Shown: in pieces, positions 54,597 to 63,027 of the stretch
Position numbering within the stretch: position 1 is the first letter of the stretch
How the letters are laid out: each line of letters opens with the position of its first letter
Source of the DNA: Bradyrhizobium zhengyangense
GTDB lineage: Bacteria; Pseudomonadota; Alphaproteobacteria; Rhizobiales; Xanthobacteraceae
DNA length: 64,000 bases
Direction: 5' to 3'
NCBI RefSeq assembly: GCF_022012435.1
Contig: NZ_JAKLUA010000008.1
Location: 1-64,000, forward strand
The notes under the pieces: generated by a model
Told to the model about the DNA's origin: nothing
Database searches by the model: none
The model's input: only the letters and a program-made list of their open reading frames with translations
Program-made: the position numbers and the translations under genes

Positions 54597-55913
54597 ATGG
54601 ACATGGACCTCAAAGACCTCATGGAGTTCGTGCAGACGACTGCGCGCAGCGTGGGAGCGGAGATCTCCTCGCCCTGGTTCTACCTGCAATTCGGGCTGAT
54701 CCTGGCGGCGGCCGGGATCGCCTATGCGGCGGACGCCGGCGTTCACAACCGCGTCGACATGAGCTCGGTGGCGAACCGCTGGCCGCTGCCGCTCCGGCAC
54801 TTCGCCCGCGTGATGGTCTCGAGCGCCTCGACGGCGGTGTTCACGCTGCTGGTGATCATCTCGCGGGTGGTGATGTATCACGCGACCTGGCCGAGCCGCT
54901 CCTATCTCCTGATGGTCGCCGCCAAGCTGGGGCTCGCCTGGCTCGCGATCCGGCTCGTCACCTCGGTGCTGCGCAATGCCTTCTTCGTCAGGCTGGTGTC
55001 GATCGTGGCCTGGTTCGTCGCCGCGCTGTCCATCCTCGGCCAGCTCGACAGCACGGTCGACCTGCTCGACTCCTACGCCATCGTGCTCGGCGGACTCAGG
55101 CTGACGCCGCTGCTGCTACTCAAGGCCGGCGCACTGCTGATTTTCGCGCTCTGGCTCACCAACATCGCCAGCAATTTCGCCGAGAGCAAGATCAACTCGA
55201 CGACCGATCTGACGCCATCGGTCCAGGTGCTGCTGATCAAGATCATCCGCATCGGGCTGCTTGCGGTCGCGATCGTGATCGCGCTCGGCACTGTCGGCAT
55301 CGACCTCTCGGCGCTTGCGGTGTTCTCCGGCGCGGTCGGTGTCGGTATCGGTATCGGCCTGCAGAAGATCGTCGCCAACTTCATCTCCGGCATCATCCTG
55401 CTCGCCGACAAATCGGTGAAGCCGGGGGACCTCGTCACCATCGGCGACAATACCGGCCGCATCAGCGCGATGAAGACGCGCTATATTTCCGTCGCCGCCG
55501 GCGACGGCCGCGAATTCCTGGTGCCGAACGAGGACCTGGTGACGCAGAAGGTCGTCAACTGGACCTATACCGACAAGAACACGCTGGTGAAGATCACCTT
55601 CGGCACCAATTACGACGCCGACCCCAAGCTGGTCTGCAGGCTCGCGATCGAGACCGCCTCCGCCCATCCGCGCGCGCAAAAGGGCAAGCCGCCGAACTGC
55701 CTGCTGACCGAGTTCGCGGAGGCCGGCATGAAGTTCTCGCTGACGCTCTGGCTTGCGGACCCCGACGGCATGGATGCCGTCAAGAGCGACGTGATGCTGG
55801 CGCTGTGGGATGCCTTCAAGCGCGAGGGCATCCGGGTTCCCTACCCCGTCCGCGAAATCCGCGTCCGCGGCGGGGCGCTGCCGGTCGAAACCACCGTAGA
55901 AGTCCCGAATTGA
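54597..55913 (+). CDS. MscS-family mechanosensitive ion channel
   Basis: 438 residues. About five to six transmembrane helices, including the pore helix region VFSGAVGVGIGIGLQKIVAN with FISGIILLADKSVKPGDLVT, then the cytoplasmic beta domain and vestibule (REFLVPNEDLVTQKVVNWTY). It opens under membrane tension to release solutes at hypo-osmotic shock. ATG 54597 or 54603 are both possible. It is divergent from the K+/H+ antiporter gene. Confidence 0.93.
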   Translation: MDMDLKDLMEFVQTTARSVGAEISSPWFYLQFGLILAAAGIAYAADAGVHNRVDMSSVANRWPLPLRHFARVMVSSASTAVFTLLVIISRVVMYHATWPSRSYLLMVAAKLGLAWLAIRLVTSVLRNAFFVRLVSIVAWFVAALSILGQLDSTVDLLDSYAIVLGGLRLTPLLLLKAGALLIFALWLTNIASNFAESKINSTTDLTPSVQVLLIKIIRIGLLAVAIVIALGTVGIDLSALAVFSGAVGVGIGIGLQKIVANFISGIILLADKSVKPGDLVTIGDNTGRISAMKTRYISVAAGDGREFLVPNEDLVTQKVVNWTYTDKNTLVKITFGTNYDADPKLVCRLAIETASAHPRAQKGKPPNCLLTEFAEAGMKFSLTLWLADPDGMDAVKSDVMLALWDAFKREGIRVPYPVREIRVRGGALPVETTVEVPN

Positions 55914-56034
55914 GCCTGCTTTCGGGCGCATGGCGGGTAAGCCAAGCTTGCACCAAGGCCCGCAATCATTAAATTAGGGCCTGAAATCAAGCCTTTCCGC
56001 CCGTAACGGGCCCGAGCCAGAAGAACCAGCCCGC

Positions 56035-56853
56035 ATGAGCTACGTCGAAGCCACCGATACCTCCCTGCGCAAGACCGGACAGATCAAGCTGCATGGGCCG
56101 GCCGCCTTTGCCGGCATGCGCAAGGCGGGTGCTCTGGTGGCGAAGTGCCTCGACGAGCTCACCGACATCGTCGGCCCGGGCGTGCCGACCGACCGTATCG
56201 ACGAGTTCGTGCGCGACTTCGCCTTCAGCCACGGCGCCTATCCGGCGACGCTGATGTATCGCGGCTATCGCTATTCAACCTGCACCTCGCTCAACCACGT
56301 GGTCTGCCACGGCATGCCCGGCGACCGTCCGCTGAAGGAAGGCGACATCGTCAACATCGATGTCACCTTCATCGTCGACGGCTGGTACGGCGATTCCAGC
56401 CGGATGTATGCGGTCGGCCCGATCGCGCGCAAGGCCGAGCGGCTGATCGAAGTGACCTATGAAGCGATGATGCGCGGCATCGCCGCCGTGAAGCCCGGCG
56501 CCACCACCGGCGACATCGGCCACGCTATCCAGAGCTTCGTCGAGCCGCAGGGCATGAGCGTGGTGCGCGATTTCTGCGGCCATGGTCTCGGCCGCATGTT
56601 CCACGACGAGCCGAACATCATCCATATCGGCCGGCCCGGCGAAGGCGTGCAGCTCAAGCCCGGCATGTTCTTCACCATCGAGCCGATGATCAATCTCGGC
56701 AAGCCGCATGTGAAGATCCTGTCCGACGGCTGGACCGCTGTGACGCGCGATCGCTCGCTGTCGGCGCAGTTCGAGCACTCGGTCGGCGTCACCGCCACCG
56801 GCGTCGAGATCTTCACGCTCTCGGAGCGGCATGGCGAGAAGCAGATCGGCTGA
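56035..56853 (+). CDS. map: Methionine aminopeptidase, type I
   Basis: 272 residues. The five metal ligands are in place: two Asp in NIDVTFIVDGWYGDSSRM, His in GHGLGRMFHDEPN, Glu in FTIEPMI and Glu in QFEHSVGVT. It removes N-terminal Met from nascent proteins in the cytoplasm. The 18-bp gap to the convergent ECF sigma gene leaves little room for a terminator. Confidence 0.96.
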   Translation: MSYVEATDTSLRKTGQIKLHGPAAFAGMRKAGALVAKCLDELTDIVGPGVPTDRIDEFVRDFAFSHGAYPATLMYRGYRYSTCTSLNHVVCHGMPGDRPLKEGDIVNIDVTFIVDGWYGDSSRMYAVGPIARKAERLIEVTYEAMMRGIAAVKPGATTGDIGHAIQSFVEPQGMSVVRDFCGHGLGRMFHDEPNIIHIGRPGEGVQLKPGMFFTIEPMINLGKPHVKILSDGWTAVTRDRSLSAQFEHSVGVTATGVEIFTLSERHGEKQIG

Positions 56854-56871
56854 TCTGCTTCCACCTCGACT

Positions 56872-57792
56872 TCATCGGTCCAGCGTGAACAGCTCTGCGC
56901 CTTCGATTGCGTAATGCGCGAACAGAAAATCCCTGATGTTGACGATGCTGCCGTTTTCCCAATCGAGGAGGACGAAGTAGCGCGGCGGACCTGAGGGATC
57001 CTGCGGATCGAACATGATGATCGCAGGGCGCCGATCGACGAAGCCCGGGACGCAATGCCAGGGGCTGGTCTCGGCATAGCGCCCGAAATATTCGCTGACG
57101 TCGCGGCGGCCGGCCCGGCGCGTCCGGTTGACCATCTCCAGCCGCACATCGTCGGCCAGCATGTCGCGCAAGGACTCGAAATCGCGCGCGTTGAAGCGCT
57201 CGACATAGTGTGTCAGGCGGGCGCGTTCGGCGGTCTCGAGTTCAGGAGGCCTGACGTCGTCGGGCTCCGCCGCGAGTTCACGCAGGCGAACGCGGCCGCG
57301 TTGCAGTGCGCCCTTGGTGGCCGCAACGCTCCCGCACATGATGCTGCAGACCTCGTCGACGGAATATCCGAGCACGTCGCGCAGGATGACCGCGCTGCGC
57401 TGCGCCACCGGCAGGCGCATGAAGGTCCCGAGGCTCGCGGTGACGGTCTCGCGTTCGGTCACGGGGCTGGTCAAAGCGGGGATCATGTCCAGATCTTCAT
57501 CGGCGTGAGCAGCGTTGTAGCGGGCGCGCCGGCGCAGGAAATCCAGCGCCGAATTATGGGCGATGCGGAACAGCCAGCCTTCCGGATTGTCCAGCGGCTC
57601 GGTCCCCGGTGCGGCCTCGAACGCCTTGAGCAGCGCCTCCTGAAGCACGTCCTCGCCGTCGATAACGGAGCCCGTCATGCGCGCGCAGTAACGATGCAGC
57701 TGCGGCCGCATCTCCACTGCAAGGCGTTCGAGAGCCTGAAGGGCGGTTTGTCGGACCGCCCCCGCACCATTGCCGGTCACATCGTCTGCCAA
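56872..57792 (-). CDS. ECF sigma factor with C-terminal SnoaL-like domain
   Basis: 306 residues. Sigma region 2 (PQLHRYCARMTGSVIDGEDV, NPEGWLFRIAHNSALDFLRR) is at about 30-100 and region 4 (LPVAQRSAVILRDVLGYSVD, EVCSIMCGSVAATKGALQRG) at 130-185. A SnoaL-like domain (YVERFNARDFESLRDMLADD, residues 205-300) follows. This layout is typical of ECF41/SigJ-like groups in which the C-terminal domain modulates activity without a classical anti-sigma. No anti-sigma gene is adjacent. The regulated genes may include the ABM/hydrolase genes upstream, but this is only positional. Confidence 0.9.
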   Translation of the reverse strand: MADDVTGNGAGAVRQTALQALERLAVEMRPQLHRYCARMTGSVIDGEDVLQEALLKAFEAAPGTEPLDNPEGWLFRIAHNSALDFLRRRARYNAAHADEDLDMIPALTSPVTERETVTASLGTFMRLPVAQRSAVILRDVLGYSVDEVCSIMCGSVAATKGALQRGRVRLRELAAEPDDVRPPELETAERARLTHYVERFNARDFESLRDMLADDVRLEMVNRTRRAGRRDVSEYFGRYAETSPWHCVPGFVDRRPAIIMFDPQDPSGPPRYFVLLDWENGSIVNIRDFLFAHYAIEGAELFTLDR

Positions 57793-57854
57793 GCCAGGCC
57801 TCCCGTCATCCGTACGCGTGATACGTCAACCGAGATCGCAGCGCCACACGCAGG

Positions 57855-58295
57855 TCAGGCGTGATTGACCTCGACGACCTCGCACAGGATGGTCTCGGCC
57901 TTCGCAATCGCGGCGAGGCGCTGGATGTAAGGCGCGAATTTCGGATCCTTGCGGAAATTCTCGATATCCTCGGCGTTCCGCCACTGCGAATAGTTGATGG
58001 CGCGGCCGCCCTCCTTGCCGGCGTGCACGCTGGACGAGATGAAGCCGGGCTGCTTGCTGAAGAAAGTCTCCGTGCCCTCTTTCAGGAGCTGGACCAGCTT
58101 CTGCTGGTTGTCAGGCTCGACCGTGAAGACGTTGACGAGGGTGGTGATGTCGCTGCCGGTGCGGATGGTGGCTTCCATGTTGGAACTCCTGGTCTGGCTG
58201 TGGGACGGGACGATCTGGGCGGCGAGCAGTGCGCCGGCACCAAGGCCGGTGGCAACGACGACTCGTCGCGATGGCCTGGTTTTGATCTCTGGCAT
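57855..58295 (-). CDS. Antibiotic-biosynthesis-monooxygenase domain protein with Tat-like leader
   Basis: 146 residues. The N-terminus MPEIKTRPSRRVVVATGLGA has a twin-Arg motif and a hydrophobic stretch (GLGAGALLAAQIVP), suggesting Tat export. Residues about 45-146 are an ABM dimeric alpha/beta barrel (LVNVFTVEPDNQQKLVQLLK, YSQWRNAEDIENFRKDPKF). An in-frame ATG at 58181 has its own AGGAG site and would give a cytosolic 108-residue form. ABM proteins oxidise small aromatic or quinone-like compounds or bind haem. Function here unknown. Confidence 0.82.
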   Translation of the reverse strand: MPEIKTRPSRRVVVATGLGAGALLAAQIVPSHSQTRSSNMEATIRTGSDITTLVNVFTVEPDNQQKLVQLLKEGTETFFSKQPGFISSSVHAGKEGGRAINYSQWRNAEDIENFRKDPKFAPYIQRLAAIAKAETILCEVVEVNHA

Positions 58296-58396
58296 CGAGG
58301 TTCTCCTTCGAAGATTGTTCTGGCCGCTCGGCGAGGCCCATACCGCTGAGACGAACGGGAGGTGAAAAGGAAACGGTCGGTGCAGATTTTTTTCGC

Positions 58397-59641
58397 TCAG
58401 CTGCCCTGCCCATAGACCGCGTCACGAATTTCGACCGGGAAAGCACCAAAACCGCCCTCAAGCCCGGTATTGGTGAAGGCGATGACGGTCAGCCTTGCGA
58501 CGGGATCGACGAAAAAGCTCTGGCCATAGGCGCAGTTGAAGGTCCATGTTCCCGCCCCTTGCGGCGATTTCGCCAATGCGCTGTCCTTCAGCACGAAAGC
58601 CCCGTAGCCAAAACCCCAGGCGGGAAGTCCCGTCGGCGTCAGTTCGCCGATCCGGCTGGTCGTCATCCGCTGTACCGTCGACGCTTTCAGGACCGGCGCG
58701 CCACCGAGGCGGAGCGCCTCGGCAAGGCGGGCATAATCGCCGGCCGTGCTGACAAGGCCGGCGCCGCCCGACGGAAAGGCCTGATGATCGAGCGCGCGCG
58801 AGGGCGAGGCATGAATGATCCCGGGGCCCCGGAAGGGCACAAGATGCGGGTCTGCCATCCGCGCCGGCCCCGGCTTGCCGTCGACGTAGGGCACCGCGAG
58901 CCGCGCTCCGTCCTCGACGACGAAGGTCGTGTCACGCATCGCAAGCGGCGTCGTGACCAGGCGGCGGACAGCGTCCGGCAGGGGCTCGCCGGTCGCCTTC
59001 GCGATGACGGCGCCGAGCACGTCGGTCGCGAGCGAATAGCCCCATCGCGTGCCCGGCTGGTAGAGCAGCGGCGCGGCGGCGATACGGCGGATCTCCTCGT
59101 CGAGCGTGATGTCGGACCGGTCGAGGCCGTCGGAGATTCCGGCACGCTGATAGGGGCTATCAGGCGGCTGCAGGAATCCATAGGAGAGGCCGGCGGTATG
59201 AGTGAGCAGATGATGGATGGTGATCTCCGGGATTCTTCCATCCGCGGTCTGCGGCCGGAAATCCGGCAGCCATTTGGTGACGGGGTCCTGCGGATCCAGC
59301 ACGCCGCGCTCGACCAGCATCATGGCGGCGGCCGAGACGATCGGCTTCGACAGTGAGGCAAGGCGGAACATGGCGTCCTCGCGCATCGGCGACGCGGCCT
59401 CGCGATCCGCAAAACCAGCAGCACGGCGATAGACGAAGTCGCCATCCCGCATCACCAAGACGACGCTGCCGACGATGCGCCGCGCGGCTATAGCGCGATC
59501 GATCACCCGGTCGAGGCGAGCCTTGCGTTCGTCGGTCTCTGATTTCGCAGGCCGGCTGAGGGTCGGCGCGGCCACGGCAAGGGTCGCGACGGCACTCCGC
59601 GCAAGAACTGTGCGGCGTGAAAGACTTCGGAACGGCCACAT
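58397..59641 (-). CDS. Tat-exported serine hydrolase, beta-lactamase fold (3)
   Basis: 414 residues. The N-terminus MWPFRSLSRRTVLARSAVAT carries SRRTVL, a twin-Arg Tat-like motif. SxxK is in RLASLSKPIVSAAAM, YxN-like Tyr in WGYSLATDVLG, and GAGTWTFNCAYGQSF is the third-motif region. It is a periplasmic class C-like hydrolase (esterase or peptidase). It has the same orientation as the ABM and ECF genes downstream. Confidence 0.9.
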   Translation of the reverse strand: MWPFRSLSRRTVLARSAVATLAVAAPTLSRPAKSETDERKARLDRVIDRAIAARRIVGSVVLVMRDGDFVYRRAAGFADREAASPMREDAMFRLASLSKPIVSAAAMMLVERGVLDPQDPVTKWLPDFRPQTADGRIPEITIHHLLTHTAGLSYGFLQPPDSPYQRAGISDGLDRSDITLDEEIRRIAAAPLLYQPGTRWGYSLATDVLGAVIAKATGEPLPDAVRRLVTTPLAMRDTTFVVEDGARLAVPYVDGKPGPARMADPHLVPFRGPGIIHASPSRALDHQAFPSGGAGLVSTAGDYARLAEALRLGGAPVLKASTVQRMTTSRIGELTPTGLPAWGFGYGAFVLKDSALAKSPQGAGTWTFNCAYGQSFFVDPVARLTVIAFTNTGLEGGFGAFPVEIRDAVYGQGS

Positions 59642-59877
59642 CGATTGATCTCCATCAGGAGCTCGACCTGCCCGCCGGAGGGCGCGCGGAATATGGGGAG
59701 CTCACAGATAGCAAGACGAATGGGCCGGCCGGCTGGAAACGGTGAAGTCGAATTTTTTTGTGAAGCGCGTGAGGCGCCTATCACCGGCCGCGAAAGGACC
59801 TCTCTTCGCCACGCGCGGCCGAAACCGCCGCAATTGACGGTTGCAAAAGCGATGATCCGCGGCAATGCTGGCGCGCG

Positions 59878-60591
59878 ATGCCCACCAAGACCGACGCCGA
59901 CAAGAGCAAGCCCGACGACACGCCGCACTATCTCGGCCATCGCGAGCGGCTGCGCGAGCGCTTCTACAGCGCCGGCGCGGACGCGCTCAGCGACTATGAG
60001 CTGTTGGAGATGGCGCTGTTTCCGGCGCTGCCGCGACGCGACACCAAGCCCTTGGCGAAGACGCTGATCAAGGTGTTCGGCTCATTCGCCGAGGTCGTGC
60101 ATGCGCCGGTGGCACGGCTGCGCGAGGTCGACGGCGTCGGCGAGGCCGCGATCAACCAGCTCAAGCTGATCGCGGCGGCCGCGCATCGCGTCGCCAAGGG
60201 CGAGGTCAACAGCCGCAACGCGCTATCGTCCTGGAACGAGGTGATCGCCTATTGCCGCACCAGCATGGCCTTCGCCGACAAGGAGCAGTTTCGCCTGCTC
60301 TTTCTCGACAAGCGCAACCAGCTCATCGCCGACGAGGTGCAGCAGACCGGCACCGTCGACCACACCCCGGTCTATCCGCGCGAGGTGATCAAGCGCGCAC
60401 TGGAGCTGTCGGCGACTGCGCTAATTTTGGTGCACAATCATCCCAGCGGCGACCCCTCGCCATCGCAAGCCGACATCCAGATGACCAAGGCAATCATCGA
60501 GATCGCCAAGCCGCTCGGGATTTCGGTGCACGACCACATCATCGTCGGCAAGAGCGGGCATGCGAGCTTGCGCGGAATGCGGCTGATCTGA
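59878..60591 (+). CDS. radC: RadC family protein (JAMM domain)
   Basis: 237 residues. Helix-hairpin-helix region ([20 protein letters not shown]) then the JAB/MPN metal site [14 protein letters not shown] with upstream Glu. The family was named for DNA repair but its role remains unsettled; it may be a DNA-associated metalloenzyme. It is followed by a fragment of a DUF4239 gene. Confidence 0.93.
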   Translation: MPTKTDADKSKPDDTPHYLGHRERLRERFYSAGADALSDYELLEMALFPALPRRDTKPLAKTLIKVFGSFAEVVHAPVARLREVDGVGEAAINQLKLIAAAAHRVAKGEVNSRNALSSWNEVIAYCRTSMAFADKEQFRLLFLDKRNQLIADEVQQTGTVDHTPVYPREVIKRALELSATALILVHNHPSGDPSPSQADIQMTKAIIEIAKPLGISVHDHIIVGKSGHASLRGMRLI

Positions 60592-60613
60592 ATATCTGGG
60601 ATCGGCGATCGCG

Positions 60614-60751
60614 ATGGGCCTGTTCGCGACCGGCGTCGCCACCTCGGTGCTGCTGATCGCGGCACACGACCGTCCGTTCACCGGCCAGATATCGATCTCG
60701 CCGGAGCCGCTGCGACAGATCATGCCGGAAGCGCCGGCGGCGCGAAATTGA
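60614..60751 (+). pseudogene. C-terminal remnant of a DUF4239 membrane protein
   Basis: The frame reads SAIAMGLFATGVATSVLLIA and then AHDRPFTGQISISPEPLRQI, which matches the C-terminal helix and LDxPFxGxIxISxxPL motif of DUF4239 (bestrophin-like) proteins. Only about 45 residues remain; the other four helices are absent and radC takes their place upstream. It is probably a decayed gene rather than a functional peptide. Confidence 0.6.
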
Positions 60752-60776
60752 TTGCGACGGGCGCCAGGCTCTCGCC

Positions 60777-61181
60777 CTAAGCGCGCGCCAACGCGCAGTT
60801 CAACATCCATTGCACACCGAAGCGATCGGTGAGCTTGCCGTAATAGTCACCCCAGGGCTGGATGCCGAGCGGCGTGGTGATCGTGCCGCCCTCGGCAAGA
60901 CGCGCGAACAGATCTGTGGTTGCCTCCTGATCATCCATGATCAGGATATGAGCGGAGCCGCGCATCGGCTCGGCGTCGTCGTTGTCCGATGCATAGAAAC
61001 AGATGCCGGGGCCTTCGAACTTCGCGTGCATGATCTTGCCCCGCATCGCGGGATTCCGGAGCGGCATGCCGGGCTGGCCATGACGCATGATCTCGGTGAC
61101 GTTGCCGAGACCGCACGCCGCGTAGAAGGCAAGCGCCGGTTCACACTGGGTCGTGAAAAAGAGATAGTTCGACAGGCGCAT
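60777..61181 (-). CDS. VOC family protein (PhnB-like)
   Basis: 134 residues starting MRLSNYLFFTTQCEPALAFY, with GKIMHAKFEGPGICFYASDN and LGIQPWGDYYGKLTDRFGVQ, the PhnB/glyoxalase-like fold with repeated beta-alpha-beta-beta-beta units. Metal-dependent activity is unproven in this group. GAGGAG precedes the ATG at 61181. A 28-bp perfect palindrome lies 112 bp upstream, so it may be the controlled gene. Confidence 0.85.
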   Translation of the reverse strand: MRLSNYLFFTTQCEPALAFYAACGLGNVTEIMRHGQPGMPLRNPAMRGKIMHAKFEGPGICFYASDNDDAEPMRGSAHILIMDDQEATTDLFARLAEGGTITTPLGIQPWGDYYGKLTDRFGVQWMLNCALARA

Positions 61182-61529
61182 ATCTCGCACTCCTCGCTTG
61201 AATTGCCCCGGCGGCGGAAGCCACGGCCGGCAGCCGCGATCATGCGCGCGCGGCCTCTTTATTGACGGCGTCGCCCGCGCCGTGCGATCGCAATCACGAT
61301 CGTTATATAACGATCGTGATATGGTCGCAAGCCGCGCAAGCGGATTGTCGTCAACATGGTTCTATGCGGTGGACGGCCTGTGGGGCATCGGCGGCAAGGC
61401 CTACACCAATGCCGTGCTTGGCGACGCAGTCACACGGGCCAGCGCCGCTTAAGCAGCGCGATCAGACACAACGATCAGATCAGACATGGCAAGCCGGCGC
61501 GTGCGAGACAGCGCCGGCGCGAGATCGCC
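61182..61529. other. Intergenic region with palindrome and a small uncertain frame
   Basis: No recognisable gene in these 348 bases apart from the 28-bp palindrome at 61293-61320. A plus-strand frame from ATG 61321 to 61452 (43 codons; MVASRASGLSSTWFYAVDGL) starts one base after the palindrome but has no ribosome site or recognisable similarity. Confidence 0.5.
61293..61320. promoter_or_regulatory. Perfect 28-bp palindromic operator
   Basis: ATCACGATCGTTAT directly joined to ATAACGATCGTGAT: 14-base arms with no spacer and no mismatch. The core TATATAACGATCG/CGATCGTTATATA resembles operators of TetR-family repressors. No such regulator gene is in the window. It may control the VOC gene (minus) or a plus-strand transcript. 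Confidence 0.7.
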
Positions 61530-61835
61530 TCAGTAGCAGTACCTGGGATCGACCGGGACGTAACGGCCGTCCCGGCGCTGCATGTAGCAGCCGCGCTGAT
61601 AGGCATAATAGCCGGAGCGGCGGCGTTCGCCTTCGGCGGCGATTGCGGCTCCGGTGCCGGCGCCGACGACGGCACCGATGGCCGCACCGCGGCCACCGCC
61701 AAGCGCGCCGCCCACAATCGCCCCGCCCACGCCGCCGATGATGGCGCCGCCGACGGCGTCCTGCGCCATCGCGTCATGGACCGGGACGGCCATCGCAACC
61801 GAGAAACATACTGCAATTCCAAGGCGTCGAAGCAT
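61530..61835 (-). CDS. Glycine-zipper exported protein
   Basis: 101 residues. Signal peptide (GIAVCFSVAMAVPVHDAMAQ), then GGAIIGGVGGAIVGGALGGG and AAIGAVVGAGTGAAIAAEGE, a glycine-zipper segment of the YMGG/Gly-zipper_2 type, with an Arg/Tyr/Cys tail (YQRGCYMQRRDGRYVPVDPR). Likely an envelope-associated small protein. Function unknown; such proteins occur with outer membrane or stress functions. Confidence 0.78.
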   Translation of the reverse strand: MLRRLGIAVCFSVAMAVPVHDAMAQDAVGGAIIGGVGGAIVGGALGGGRGAAIGAVVGAGTGAAIAAEGERRRSGYYAYQRGCYMQRRDGRYVPVDPRYCY

Positions 61836-61977
61836 TCCGAATCCTCCATTTGATCGGGTCAGTCATAGCGTTTGAAGCGATCCCGGGCTAGAAATTTCGC
61901 CTGGATTCGGCACACCCCCGATCCTCGCGCCAAAGCGCCTGCCTGTCGCGACACCCATCGACGACCTTTGCACCGCC

Positions 61978-62298
61978 TCAGATCGAGGGCCCTTTGTCGA
62001 GTGTAAATGAGAGCACGATCGCGTCCGGCGTCTGCTTGAATTCCTTGATTACCGCCGCGCGCACGAGGCCGGCGAGATCCCCCAGGGGCTTGGTGTCATA
62101 AAGCTTCGGAAACAGGACGGTCACCGATGTGAGGCGTCCATTGTGCCAGTTAAAGCCGACCTGCGGCTTGACGCCGGTCAACTGCTCGAGATCGCCTTCG
62201 ACCGCCGCGGCCTGACGCATGCCGTCCTTCACGACGGCGACGACATCGCAGGCGGACAACGCAAGGGCGACAACGACGATGACGACGGCTCTGAGCAT
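61978..62298 (-). CDS. Small putative lipoprotein
   Basis: 106 residues. The N-terminus MLRAVVIVVVALALSACDVV ends in the lipobox LSAC, predicting lipid attachment at Cys17. The mature domain (GDLEQLTGVKPQVGFNWHNG, KLYDTKPLGDLAGLVRAAVI) has a mixed alpha/beta pattern. I do not recognise the family. The ATG at 62298 is used. Confidence 0.72.
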   Translation of the reverse strand: MLRAVVIVVVALALSACDVVAVVKDGMRQAAAVEGDLEQLTGVKPQVGFNWHNGRLTSVTVLFPKLYDTKPLGDLAGLVRAAVIKEFKQTPDAIVLSFTLDKGPSI

Positions 62299-62393
62299 CG
62301 CAGGATCCGGCAAAATTATGCTCTAGGAATGGTTGCATGAATCCTATCATGCAACATGATCCGCGCACCACCGGAAAGAGGCGCTTGCCGCGA

Positions 62394-62768
62394 TCACGGA
62401 TCGACCCAGCGCTGCACGGCTTCGGCGGTGTCGGCGGGCGTCGTGTTGAAGCAGATCGCAGCCTGCGGCGCCAGCTGATGGACGAGGTTGAGCACTTTCT
62501 CGAACAGCCGTAGCCGCTCCTTCGGCTCGCGCAGGCCCGCGCCGATGACGACGCAGTCGAAGCGCTCGTCGCGCAGCGCCGCCGTCACCGCAGCTTCAGC
62601 GGTCGCATCGAGATCAATCAGACAGCTTGTGACCTCGTAGCCGAGGCCGCGCAGGCGCAGGAGCTGCGCTTCGATATAGTTGCGCACGAGCGCGGGCGTG
62701 AGCTGCGGAAAGGCGCTGTAATCCGCACTGCCGGGTTCGATGCCGATCGCAAGGATTCGCTTGGCCAT
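62394..62768 (-). CDS. Conserved hypothetical cytoplasmic protein
   Basis: 124 residues starting MAKRILAIGIEPGSADYSAF, then a helix (LVRNYIEAQLLRLRGLGYEV) and a strand-turn VVIGAGLREPKERLRLFEKV. The alternating strand/helix pattern fits a flavodoxin- or Rossmann-like fold but no catalytic motif is clear. No signal peptide. Confidence 0.68.
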   Translation of the reverse strand: MAKRILAIGIEPGSADYSAFPQLTPALVRNYIEAQLLRLRGLGYEVTSCLIDLDATAEAAVTAALRDERFDCVVIGAGLREPKERLRLFEKVLNLVHQLAPQAAICFNTTPADTAEAVQRWVDP

Positions 62769-63027
62769 TGCTAGATTCTCGAGCTGGACCATCCTGATTG
62801 CTAACGGACGGCCGCTCGGCCGGTTCCCGCGTTGCGTGTGGGGACGATTGCGTCCTTTGACCGCAACCTTTCGCGCCGCATCTGTAAGTCATTTCACACG
62901 CACTCCGGCGATGGCCTGCCACATTTGCCGAACCACACCCAGAGGACGTGCCCGCCCGACGGCAGCACGCGGCTCACGCCTGATTTGCACAACGAACCGA
63001 TATTTCATCAACTCGCGGGAGCAGGAA

